Position numbers and translations under genes: made by a program. Shown here in pieces: positions 23,922-34,331 of a DNA stretch of 64,000 bases. How positions within the stretch are numbered: position 1 is the stretch's first letter; the number at the start of each line of letters is the position of its first letter. Source of the DNA: Collybiopsis luxurians FD-317 M1 (Eukaryota > Basidiomycota > Agaricomycetes > Agaricales > Omphalotaceae). Location of the stretch: the NCBI GenBank assembly GCA_000827265.1, contig KN834772.1, forward strand, positions 423,526 through 487,525, read 5' to 3'. The notes beneath the pieces are model-generated. The model was not told where the DNA came from, made no database searches, and saw only the letters and a program-made list of their open reading frames with translations.

Positions 23922-25162
23922 ATGTCCGAACATCTTCCGTCTCTCACCGTTAAAGTTCCTTCTCAAACTTCTGCTGGTGCAGCGACAGCCAAGGACGCTC
24001 CTGTAACTGGAACTACGCCTGCGACCTCTCTTCCAACAGCATTATTCAGTGCTAACTCCGCGACATCTACTGCAACTATGGCCACCTCACCATCAACATC
24101 GCCGGCTGAAGACCTACTCAACAAACCGGGCAGTGTCTCCCCCACTACTCAGCAACTCGCTGATCGCATCGGGACAATGCGCCAGCTCGTAAAAGCCTTA
24201 TCTGGGTCATTCGAGGTCCTAGATAAGTCTTTAAAATACGTGGCTGAAGCAGGACCTGCTATCAAGGCGTCGGAACAGGCAAGTTTTCGTATTTGCCTGG
24301 CTCTAACCCACAATTTACTCACGAACTGATCTCTCTTTCAGCTGGAGGACAGTAGGAGTCGGCTGCAAAAGCTGAAAGAGGGGCATGAGGCCGAGCTTGC
24401 CCGTCTCCAAAACGATCTCACATTGCAACTGCAGAGTGCTATCAAAGGATCCTTGCGTGACGAGGCTCTTAAAGTAGTTAAGAAACGGGTACGGGAGGAG
24501 CTTGTCGACTCTGTCAACAAACAGGTAAGCCAGAAATCGTCCTTTCGTCGCATTTCGGAGATCTGATGGTTCTGATACAGCTCCACCTACAACTACCTCC
24601 AGAGTTGCACGCCCAGACGACAGCACATCCTGTCGATATGCTCGAATCTCGCGTGAATGTTCACAATGCGTGAGTCCAATCGAACCGTCGTTAAATCATA
24701 TCGCTGAAAATCCCCTGTAGAGAGGCTCGCGCTCGCAACTCCTCCATTGACGTGGCGTCCGATCCCCTTCACCCGCTATGGCTGTTCGAAGGCAAACCCC
24801 ACAGCCTTTTTCCACCTACAATCCGCGCATGTGCCGATCTATCTGTCAAGAGTATTGACACCCTTTTAGAAAAGTACGAAATCATGCAGCCGGCGGAGAA
24901 ACCTCCTTCGGCAGATGGTTCAAAGAAGCCGAAGGAGGTGACTTTGACTCGAGAAGAAAAAATAAATATCTTTATGGCCTTTATTGGGGTACGTAGTTAT
25001 CTCTGAGTGCAGTTTTTGCAACAAACCGTTGGGTACGAAGGCTGATATTGACCCTCTTTTATATAGGTCTCTCTCCGTGTGATTCCGACTCCGTCGTCCA
25101 TGTCATCTTCCAAAGACGGAAAGAGGTTAGGGTCGACATTGGTCATTAGTAACTATCGTTGA
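23922..25162 (+). CDS. Coiled-coil protein of unknown function (330 residues)
   Basis: Exons 23922-24278, 24342-24524, 24581-24669, 24721-24988 and 25067-25162 give 993 nt. The first 80 residues are Ser/Thr/Ala-rich and low in complexity. Residues about 120-180 form a coiled coil (LEDSRSRLQKLKEGHEAEL, then LQNDLTLQLQSAIKGSLRDE). The C-terminal half has DPLHPLWLFEGKPHSLFPPT and ends STLVISNYR. The intron at 24279-24341 needs a GC donor (CAG then GCAAGT); the nearby GT would bring a stop within a few codons. ATG 23922 (MSEHLPSLTVKVPS) is preferred, although an in-frame ATG exists at 23886. The last exon and its 3' flank are duplicated at 30257. Confidence 0.75.
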
Positions 25163-27723
25163 GGAATGATCATTAAATTCACTAAATCTGGTTGTACTGT
25201 CTCTCTACCTGTCTTGCTCTGTATCTTGATTTTTTGCTTTTGACATTTCATATGTACATTATGTAAAATTAGTTCTATAAATTTGTATTCAGCTGCTCCG
25301 TAGGAGACCTCTTTGTGGCGGTAGTCCTTCATTTGTTCATGTCGCTCATTAGCGGGTAATTTGCATTCCATAATCTGCAGCGTCGCCAAAGAGGATTGTA
25401 GGTTCGCTGGCCAGGGTGCGGAACAAGAAGAAAACCAATGGTGATACGCTACCGAAGATTTCGTTAAAACCATATCACCCTTTCCACCCCCCGACATCTC
25501 AGATACTTCATGTCGACGCTTCCCCTCTCTCCCTCCTCCTCTTCATCTCCTCATCTTGTCATACACGAATCCCGGATGAAACGCAAAACCCAGTTATAGT
25601 TATAGATGGAGAGATAAAAGACAGGTTCGAGGAATTGGCCAAGGAATCCGCGCGTACAGCGCGACTAACGCGATCGGTACGAGGATGGAGTAGTGGACGG
25701 TAAATAGCTATGGAAAGAGGAGACATGCGCGAACTACACAGGACTTGGTTACACCCGTCCCTATGGAATGATCGTCGACAGTTAACGGGGGTAGTGATCC
25801 TCCTGGCCCGAACTCTGCTCATCGGAAGCCCGTGCCTCTCGTAGCCAAGCAATTCCGGGCCTGCGAGCGAGTATAGTGGATCGATATCGACGCCCATGGA
25901 TAGACTGCGTCCCAACTTCCACTGTATCGCTGGTTCAGCAAGATCACTTTTCTGGGAGTTCTGAGATGTTCTGTTTCAAAAAGCAAACACAAAGGCCACG
26001 TAGTCATCTGAGACAGTTGTCAGCCTGTCACAGCCTGTAGACCAGCCATTACAGCGGATAACTCAGATAGATTCTGCGTCGGCGTCGAATGAGAGCGTTT
26101 GGATGCTATATTTGGTTCGACAAAGGGCTTTGTATTGCGATGGAAGACGAGGGACCAGCAGAGGAGATGGATGTTGTGAACGCCGTAGGGGTATAATGGT
26201 TTTACGGTTTTCTGAGAGTAAGATTCGGCGGTAATTCGCTGCGTGGCCCATGTCCGTTCGATATTCGCTCTGCCCAGCCCGTACCACTGCTCTCCCAATC
26301 TGCGACGCATGGTGGACGACCAAGTAATGATTGAGCTGGCTTCCTCATCGTAGTTGGCAATTTGAGCGAGAACTCAATGCACATGAACCTTCCATGACCT
26401 TTCCATCCAGCTGCTTCGACGATGGTTTGATTATTGGTGACTAGGCTCGGGTAGTAGTCGATACGATGACGATACGTTGAAAAGAGGGAGGAAGCTGGTT
26501 CAAGCTGAGTATAGATGAGGATTATTATGAGTTGGGGATACTGTGTAAATCGGATCGCTCGTTCATTAGCTCAAATCAGAAGAAAAAAAGACCAAGATAC
26601 ATACGTTTCGTTTATTTTCGAGAGTATGCGCGGCGGATTCTGAAGCGGTCAAGAGGTTTTCCTCAGACTAGCCGAATTGAGGATCCTTCACTCTATCGTA
26701 GATGTACGTGTCGACGAAGGCCCGTAAAAAGTTCTCGGTACTTGGGGGGCAAGAGATTCTTCACCAAAACCACGACAAGCACGGTTACGTCTCGTGCGCT
26801 CCTTCTCGAAAACCCAGATATTCGATGGAATGCTGGAAAAGAGGTTACTGGCGAAGACATAGGTCATTGAGTTCTACAACTCGTGAAAGAAGTGGTAGGC
26901 CTAACGAATTGCGAGTGACCAGTGTCAATGCCGGAACAACCAAATTAATGAACAGCTCACCTCAGATGGACACCCAAGCGATTTTATTGCAGGAATTTCC
27001 GTAGTGGAGATGAGCTTTAGATTACCACGGAAGGATGTTAAGATCATGCAATACGTAGGAAGAGGATAATGATTCACCTTATTCGTTGCGGCCTTAGAAC
27101 AACTGGAAGAGAGCGAAGATGTACAATTTGTGTTCCAATGCTCTGGGAGTGCCGGAATACGTCTCTGTCACATTTCATCGTCCTTTTGAGCTCTCCATCT
27201 GCTGACAGTGGAGTTACATGATCCGAGTTGTATAGTCTGAAAAGGTTCTCCCTCTGCTAATGCATTGTGTGAGAGAATCACGATAGAAATATAATGGCTA
27301 AACGTACAATTTTTCATCTCGTGAGTTCAAGGTTCCATCCAATTCTGTGCACGAGTAATCCTGAGGTTTACGACTTGATACGTATGTGCGCGTTCAGAAA
27401 GGAACCTTGGTGATGACGGTAAAAACTCAAACGGTAAAAATTCAAAGCAGTGTTGAATCGGCCCGTTCCCGCCTGCGCCAAACTTAAGTCGGCTTGGGCT
27501 CTCCATTGGACGGAACTACAAGTCTGAGGAAAAGTTGCGTGAAGGTGGAGAGATTGGTCTCTCAGATAACAGGGCAATCGCTTTTGTGCATCAGAATCTT
27601 GCATTTAGACTGTACAATAAAGAACGCCATTGTACTGGATCATAATAGATAGAATAGTAAGATATGGGAATTCAGACGCGCAGAGGCTGCAACATGAATC
27701 AGATATGGTCGATGAAGGGCTAC
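25163..27723. other. Long region without a resolvable gene
   Basis: The first 240 bases are 3' flank shared with the duplicate at 30353-30648. Further on, on the minus strand between about 26560 and 26020, there are protein-like stretches (SSLFSTYRHRIDYYPSLV, ITWSSTMRRRLGEQWYGL) in two different frames. They could be exons of an unknown gene or a decayed one. I could not connect them with splice sites, so no model is offered. Confidence 0.3.
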
Positions 27724-28322
27724 TCACTTCTCAAAAGTAATCAGAATATGAGGATTTATTCGAAACCAGCGTGGCTGCTGAGTTCCAAAAACCCCCGGCA
27801 TCTCCTTTTTCAAAAGACGAATAACATCTGCCTCTTCTTCATCCGTCAATTCTTCGTATCGGAATATATAGCTATTATACATCGCCAACACCAAATCATA
27901 ATCCACAGACCTGGCAAATACAACTCGGAGACCATCGTATTCGCACACTTGGCGTAAATGATTCAAGACTGCATCGATGAGAAATGTCCAAATTTAGGCC
28001 CGATTCCGTTGTATATCGGATGGCGGTGGTGGGAGTTGATGGTCTCGGTGGTATTCAAGAACATGTTGAATGTTCAACCCAAAGCCATAAAACAGTTGCG
28101 GTGGTTTCTTGTAGTCGGAGTCAGTACGACGCTTGAGGTCTAGTTGATATTCTATGGGAAGCTGTTTGCCCGAGGGCAATCGTCAGCCATTGCTTTCCAC
28201 TGCAAGAGATATCAAGGCAAAATCAAACGTCAAAGGAAAATTGGAGATACCTCCGGAGGAGCTTGCGAGAAATCAATTGGAGAACATGGTTCGTATATGT
28301 CTACTTCGCTGGTGGCCGTCAT
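27724..28322 (-). pseudogene. Unknown protein gene with an in-frame stop
   Basis: Reading from ATG 28322, MTATSEVDIYEPCSPIDF is followed by an intron with a good branch site (GCTGAC) and acceptor CAAACAG. It resumes LPIEYQLDLKRRTDSDYKK and LFYGFGLNIQHVLEYHRD. A TAA stop then interrupts the frame at about 27993. The same frame continues beyond it with AVLNHLRQVCEYDGLRVV and YRYEELTDEEEA-like sequence to a splice donor near 27724. No intron with proper phase removes the stop. Either the gene is recently inactivated or my model is wrong at this point. No known domain is recognised. Downstream exons may exist. Confidence 0.4.
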
Positions 28323-28374
28323 GATGAAGAACGTTGAAAGACCCGTGGAAAAAAAAGTGGGTGTTTAATTGGAC

Positions 28375-28396
28375 ATCCACGTGATATCCACGTGAT
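28375..28396. promoter_or_regulatory. Perfect 11-bp tandem repeat with two CACGTG E-boxes
   Basis: ATCCACGTGAT is repeated twice with no spacer (28375-28385 and 28386-28396). Each unit centres on the palindrome CACGTG, the classical site of basic helix-loop-helix regulators. It lies in the 122-bp gap between two divergent starts (28322 minus, 28445 plus). The site therefore could serve both promoters. Confidence 0.5.
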
Positions 28397-28444
28397 GGCG
28401 CACAGATCGTTGGCGACAACCTAGGATAACCTCCAACTTGAACT

Positions 28445-29520
28445 ATGGCTGATGATCCTGCGGTAACTCATGTTGCCGCTGCTTACAACATTTCTTATCT
28501 ATGTAGGCTATTACTTATACAAAGGCGGATGCAATGAAGAGGCTCGACAGCGCCCTCAAAATTGCAATGAACGATTATTCGAATGAATACAAACTCTACC
28601 CTCTGCTGAACAGAGTCGTCACCGATATTACTCTATCAACAAATTGCGCCAAACAGGGTCATCCACATGTATTAGAAGTGCACAACCAAGCTTTTTTTGG
28701 TACCAAAAACAACTATAGATTGCCCGATTGCGCGGCTTGCTTCTTTGATGATGATTCGGAAGAGTATTTCCCCGCTTTTTGGTTTGAGGCCAAGTCTTTA
28801 GACTACTTCGAAGACTGGAGAACTACACGGGCAGAGGTTGAGGCTGAGAGTGCATTCCAGAATAGCATTCCACAGGTGCGCAAACAGGTTGACTGGGCAT
28901 TTTGCATGTTTCCTGGGTTAGATGAATGCTGTGTGTTCATATTGGTCGGAATCTATTGGTCTCTTCTCCGTTTTCATAGGTCAACGGAGGATAAGGCACG
29001 CACTCATACAGAAATCTGGCAGCAAAAGCCCCATATCTCTCAGGCAAAGCCATCTACAACACCCCCTCGAAAGCGACAATGAAAAAATTCCACTGAAAAT
29101 GAAATGCAGATTTAACACTCTCCAGATATACTCCATACACCCTCTAAACCGTCATCTGAATCCCTGCCCGCCTTTGCCACCTTCCCTCAAAAGCTTCTTC
29201 CCAAACTCATATATTATAATGAGCCCTCATTATGGGAAAACCAGTAGATCGATACAACCCTGTAATTTTGGATGCTATTCGGCAGGCATTGTCAAAGTGT
29301 GATTGCTCCCTGTATCCACCCTGGTTTTCAGTTCCCGAGAGTTTTGACCCCAAAATGGCTAAAGATCTGGTACGTTGGTGGGATTTTGCCAGTTGAGATA
29401 TTTAAGAACTTTGTTTTGCAGAATGAACGTCTTCGGAAGCTGGAGCAAGGCTATGCAGAGCCTATCCTGCACAAGATCATGATCAGCAGGATAGAGAGAG
29501 GGAAACGAATGGCTTACACC
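28445..29520 (+). pseudogene. Possible PD-(D/E)XK nuclease-like gene, frame broken
   Basis: Exon 1 is 28445-28462 (MADDPA). Exon 2 starts at 28507 (AITYTKADAMKRLDSALK). The segment RLPDCAACFF followed by FWFEAKSLDYF matches the PD...(D/E)xK spacing of restriction-endonuclease-like folds. The hydrophobic VFILVGIYWSLL comes after it. Further down, LLPKLIYYNEPSLWENQ (frame 1) and VDRYNPVILDAIRQALS (frame 3) abut at about 29244 without a usable intron, pointing to a one-base frameshift. A last exon starts at about 29422 after a proper AG and ends ERGKRMAYT. The nuclease assignment rests on two short motifs only and is tentative. Confidence 0.4.
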
Positions 29521-30256
29521 TGAAAACAAGAGCGACTCGGAATATATCCCGAGCCACTTCCAGGGGGTAGATCGAAGTCCATATCCACGGCGTTCGAAAA
29601 CCAAGGGAGGAAGGTGACGAATCCGATCAGAGTAACCTATCGTTAACGAGATGTGGTTGATAACTTGTTCATTGTTGAATACTATTAGGTACTATTCCCC
29701 CTCACAATGTATACCTAGAACTGTACGTCTGTACACGGGAGAGTGGGCCACCACGAGTACAGTATCTTGAGGTTTTTTCTTTCTAATTCATCTGCAACGG
29801 GGGTAAAATGGAGGAGCACCGACGCTGATGGAAGAGTTCATGAGCAGTCTCATAAATACCCAACTGTCTGTACACAGCTCCGTAATGCTGTCCGACAGCA
29901 GAGGGATCAGCTCTTTGATCTTGTGGAAATCGGGTTTGAGGAGAAGGAAATTCTGTCGCGAATCGCAACAATGAAAACGAAACGACGTCAGTCCACAATC
30001 GGACTGGAGTTTTACTGACATCCGGCGGAGTTGTTGAATCCATTGCGGGAAAAATTCAGTACTGTAATTACTATCAGCACCGTACAAAGCGTATTTGTTT
30101 CTGAGCTTCCTGAGGGGTTCATATTAGTGGTAACAATTTCTAGGGATCGATGATGGTTGCAAGTCGCTGCAAGGTGAGGCAGAGTGGGACTGAGGTGGCA
30201 CACCGCACGAGCATGTCAGTTTCACGCGGATGTATGTTGTTAACCCTCTTTTCTAG
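29521..30256. other. Intergenic region with BTB-locus duplicate fragment
   Basis: Bases 30035-30240 resemble parts of 31968-32465. Shared landmarks are GCGGGAAAAATTCAGTACT, CAAAGCGTATT-GTTTCTGAG and CACGCGGATGTATG. They include the tail of a BTB coding exon on the minus strand, so this is a scrap of a BTB gene. Nothing else is visible. Confidence 0.55.
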
Positions 30257-30648
30257 GTTTCACTTCGTGTGATTCCGACTCCGTCATCCATGTCATCTTC
30301 CAAGGATGGAAAGAGGTTAGGGTCGACATTGGTCGTTAGTAACTATCGTTGAAGAATGATCTGTTGTCTCCGAGCCAGACTAAATCTGGTTGTAAATGTT
30401 GTCTCCCTACCTATGTCTTGTTCTGTAGCTTGATTTCTTGCTTGTGACATTTCATATGTACAATATGTAGAATTAGTATTTATCAATTTGTATCTGGCTG
30501 TTCCGTAGGAGACTTGAATATGCTCGAGCCTCATAAAAACCTCTCCATGGTGGTACTTCTTCATTGGTCCATGTCTCTCATTAGCAGGCAAATTGCACTC
30601 AATTTGCACCTAATAATCTGCAACGTTTCCAAAGAGGATTGTAGGTTC
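30257..30648 (+). pseudogene. Duplicate of the last exon and 3' flank of the coiled-coil gene
   Basis: After a preserved TTCTAG acceptor, 30257-30352 encodes VSLRVIPTPSSMSSSKDGKR, LGSTLVVSNYR and a stop. This is nearly identical to the last exon of the gene at 23922-25162. Similarity continues through the 3' flank (25163-25402 with 30353-30648), including AAAGAGGATTGTAGGTTC. The other four exons are absent, so this copy cannot encode the protein by itself. Confidence 0.85.
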
Positions 30649-30767
30649 TATCTCTGGCGTGAGTTTTTGAGCTGATGGTAGGTCACCGCTAGATATTTGA
30701 GATTGTTTCAAGACATTTTTACTATCAATGACGAGAGAAATCATTATTTAGCTCAGAATAGGATGCG

Positions 30768-31735
30768 CTAACTGTCATTAGGAAGGGAAAAGGGCGGAAT
30801 CTTGGCTATTTTACTTAGGACGCTTGCCTTCCAAACACCAATTTCATTAACACAGCACTGAGACCGACTGGGATAAACTCTGTGACCGAAGATTGTGTCA
30901 ATCTTGGGCGACAAGAGGCAGCTTGGAGAATTCATTCCACAAAGCAAGTCTCGAATAGCATCTGACCAGTGATTGCACCTGTGAACGGGGATAAGCCTGG
31001 TGGTGGCTTCATGTAAGGCATCGAGCCAGCGTTCGCGATAAATTGTCTAGCATAAAGATCAAAATCAACACAAATAAATACCGACAGTAAGTTGTCCAGG
31101 GAAAACTGACCCAGAGCATATAAACGGAAGGCGAAAGGATTTCTGCCAAGTCGGACAACGGAGTGTCAAGCAGATACTTGAGCGGTAATTGAACAATCAG
31201 GGATGGATTATCGTGTTTAACGGCAAAAATTAGAATATCTCTAGGATTGGAATTTAAGTGTTTTCTGTTTAAAATGAAGAATGTCGGTCGATTTGATACC
31301 AATTTCAATGTAGATCGAGACTTACCTGAGAGCAAACTGACAACCATACATAGCAGGAAAAATCCTATACTTCTCTGCTGCCTCCGCAACCAGTAAAAGG
31401 GATTTAACATCGAGCTTCTCCAGATTAGGGTAAGGTCGAGGATAGATAAATTGGAACAGAATTTTAAGTGTGGCTGCCGTTTCAGATAACAATACGATTT
31501 CGCCATTGGTAGGCGTTTCAGCAGGAGGAAAAGCTTCGCTATTACACTCCAAATTCTTCTTGTGCAGCCGAAATTTTACATCGTCTGAGGAGCGAATCAC
31601 GATGTCGGAGTCTGATTAGAAAGAATTGCGAGTGGTGAGCGGACGTCGGACTCGAGAGCGATTGTAAAGAAATATAGAAAGCGTACTGGTCTTAGCTCCC
31701 TCAGAGTCTTTCGCTGAACTCATATTGATGTCCAT
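30768..31735 (-). CDS. BTB/POZ-domain protein, copy A (255 residues)
   Basis: Exons 31735-31687, 31611-31326, 31264-31111 and 31046-30768 give 768 nt. The BTB fold runs from about residue 18: SDIVIRSSDDVKFRLHKKNL, the Cys-Ser region before FPPAETPTNGEIVLLSE, LFQFIYPRPYPNLEKLDV and LLVAEAAEKYRIFPAMYGC. A BACK-like helical segment follows (DILIFAVKHDNPSLIVQLP). The C-terminal domain is rich in Cys and Tr/Lys pairs (SQCCVNEIGVWKA). Agaricomycete BTB proteins of this short type are common; many may be adaptors for cullin-3 ligases, but partners are unknown. It is one of three intact copies in the same orientation. Confidence 0.85.
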
Positions 31736-31925
31736 AGCATGCAGAATGAGACAGGATCTCAACTCGGTGAACGCGGAAGTTAAGATTTGAGTGGCCGTTG
31801 AGTGGCACAAGGTGGCACAGGTTCATGTGATTCCACATGGCCAAAAGCTTATAATGCGACACGTATAGTTTCCTGCTAGCTTCCCAGATTTACGGGAATG
31901 CTGCATCCATCGCCGGCACCTCGTT

Positions 31926-32225
31926 TCTACCTAGGTCAAGGAAATAAGGACCTCAGCGCAAACAAGCCATCGCGGGAAAAATTCAGTACTTTCCGCTGCT
32001 TCTGTAATTACTATCAGCCACTTATCTTCTAGCTTTTCCAGATCTTGGATAGATAAACCGGAAAAGAATTTCCATTGTCGCCGCCGGCTCCGATAGAGAT
32101 ACGACTGTGCTGTTAGTGGGTGTGTCTGCAGGTGAAACAGTTTCGCTACTGCATTCCACATTTTTTTCTATAACCAATATCGACATTGTCCGGGGAGCGA
32201 ATAGCGACGTCGACTTCAACTAGTA
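31926..32225 (-). pseudogene. Decayed BTB-domain copy B
   Basis: Two frames together recall the BTB exon: PADTPTNSTVVSLSEPAAT then EILFRFIYPRS, and DLEKLEDKWLIVITEAAEST. Relative to copy A (PAETPTNGEIVLLSETAAT) they are offset by frameshifts, and the tyrosine-proline segment PRPYPNLEKL is partly deleted. The other exons are missing. A smaller scrap of the same kind lies at 30035-30090. Confidence 0.8.
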
Positions 32226-32279
32226 CATCGAAAGAGCTTTTGATTCCTAGGTCAATAAATCTCCAACAGACCGGCGCGG

Positions 32280-32465
32280 CGAGCAAAACAAAAAGACGTA
32301 CAAAGCGTATTCGTTTCTGAGCTTCCTGTGGGATTCATATTAATGGCAACGGTTGTTTATTTCCAGGGACCAATGATGGTTGCAAGTCACTACGAGGTGA
32401 GACAGAGTGGGACTAAGTTAGCACGCCGCACGAGCATGTTAGTTCCACGCGGATGTATGCAGATT
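32280..32465. repeat. Duplicated non-coding block of the BTB locus
   Basis: This block resembles 30075-30240: GATGGTTGCAAGTC, GGCAGAGTGGGACT or GACAGAGTGGGACT, and CACGCGGATGTATG occur in the same order. It follows BTB fragment B just as its twin follows the scrap at 30035. A larger unit containing a damaged BTB gene was therefore copied. Confidence 0.7.
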
Positions 32466-32738
32466 GCTAATGTTCCCCGTCATTGCGCGAGGAGAAACTT
32501 GGGATATGATGCTGACATCTGCTAGATACATGGACCCTTAAGCGGTAACGGGTTGCCTTATTGACATCATGGGCCTAAGTAATGTGGGCATTCAAGGTAG
32601 GAACGACATAGATTCCATCTTTGGCATGAGATTTAGAGCTGATGGTAAATCATCGCTGGATATTCGAGATCGTTTTAAGACGTTTATTTTTTCTACCGAG
32701 CGCAAGAAAAATCATTGTCTAGCTTTGGCTAGGAAGCG

Positions 32739-33724
32739 CTAGCTGGCACTAGGAAGAGAAAAGGATGGAATCGTAGCTATCTTATTTACGATGTTTGCCT
32801 TCCAAACACCAATTTGATCGACACAGCACTGAGACCAACCATTAGAAACAGAATGATTGAAGATTGGGTCAATTTTGGGTGAAAAGAGGCAACCTGGAGA
32901 ACTCAGTTCACAAACGACAACTCGAACAAGATTTGGCCAGCCGCGGTTGCAGTTGTGAACGGGAATCAACCTGAGGGCTTCATTTAAGGCATTGAGCCAG
33001 CGTTCGCGATAAAGACTCTAGGGCGAAAATTAAAGTCAAAACAAATAAATACCGACAGTGAGTTTTACAGGGGAGAAACTGACCCAGTGGATGTAAACGG
33101 AAGGCGAAAGGATGTTTGTAAGGTCGGACAATGGAGTGTCGAGCAGATACGTTCGCGGCAATTGAACGATCAGGGATGGATAATCATGTTTGGCGGCAAA
33201 TATCAGAATATCTCTAGGATTGGAATCTAGGTATTTTCTATATGTAAGAATGAAGAATGTCGGTCGATTTGACACCAATATCAATGTAGATCGAGACTAA
33301 TACCTTAGGGCAAACTGACAGCCATACATGGCGGAAAAGATCCTATACTTCTCTGCCGCCTCCGCGACCAGTAGAAGAGGTTTAACATCGAGCTTCTCCA
33401 AGTCAGGATAAGGTCGAGGATAGATAAATTGAAAAAGCATTTCCAGTGTGGCTGCCGATTCGGATAACGATACGATTTCGCCATTGGTAGGCGTTTCAGC
33501 AGGAGGAAAAGCTTCGCTATGACATTCCAAATTCTTCTTGTGCAGCCGGAATTGGGTATCGTCTGAGGAGCGAATCACGACGTCGGCGTCTGATGCTTGG
33601 ACTAGAAAGAGTTTTGGGTGGTAAGCGGACCGCTTCGGGCTCGAGAGCGATTGGAAAGAGATATACAAAGTGTACTGGTCTGCTCTCTCTCAAAGTCCTT
33701 TGAGGAACCCATTTTGACGTCCAT
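32739..33724 (-). CDS. BTB/POZ-domain protein, copy C (259 residues)
   Basis: Exons 33724-33676, 33601-33304, 33237-33084 and 33017-32739 give 780 nt, with the same structure as copy A. The BTB core reads ASDADVVIRSSDDTQFRLHK, FPPAETPTNGEIVSLSESAA, FQFIYPRPYPDLEKLDV and LLVAEAAEKYRIFSAMYGC. The C-terminal part contains RERWLNALNEALRLIPVHNC and SQCCVDQIGVWKAN. It is the closest relative of copy A in the window. Splice sites and frame are intact. Confidence 0.85.
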
Positions 33725-34331
33725 ACTATGCAGATCGAGATGAAAGTAAAGGGTAAGAATTCGAGTGGCACAGTCTCGCGTGATGCCAGTTCCATGTGGT
33801 CGCGAGCAGGAGTCCGCATTGTCCGCAACGTGTCCAGCTTCTCTACTCTGAACTTTTTTGAAGCTTACCGCCGTCTTGACTCCTGTACTGGCTTTAGCGC
33901 GGTAATCGTACCTGCTGAAGCTCTGGCACCAAATTCGGGCGCGATAAACAAGCTGAACGAAGGTACTTTGACTCGCATGGGCAATAATGAGATTACGCCG
34001 GGATTTTTCGGGGCTTTCATTGTGATACAGGTGCGATTTAAATGCTATCCTCAATCCTTAGATTGAGGTAATCTCCTGAAGATCTCCACTTTGTCGTCTA
34101 TGTCACCGCCACATATTGTACCTTTGCCATTTCCAGAATAGAAAGAGAGGTACTCGACAAGTCGGTTGCGAATCGAGAACGAAGCCTTGCAAGGGAGATG
34201 ATTATCAAGATGTCGACAGAGAATACAGAGAATACTGCTAATAGGCAGAGTCGCAAATAAGTACATTACCGTATTTAAATAGAAACTCAACACCGAGCCA
34301 CTAGAGATTGAACGACGATTCCGGTCCAACC
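33725..34331. other. Intergenic region between BTB copies C and D
   Basis: This contains the likely promoter of copy C and the 3' end of copy D. Overlapping short frames on both strands are not supported by motifs or neighbours. Confidence 0.5.

Larger units (their letters stand above)
31736..32738. other. Region between BTB copies A and C
   Basis: This 1-kb stretch holds a broken BTB copy (31926-32225) and a duplicated non-coding block (32280-32465). The remainder shows no gene. Confidence 0.5.

Noticed and set aside
29743..30018. 91-codon frame on the plus strand
   Set aside because: It begins with GTG and not ATG and runs into the duplicated BTB-locus block; no motif.
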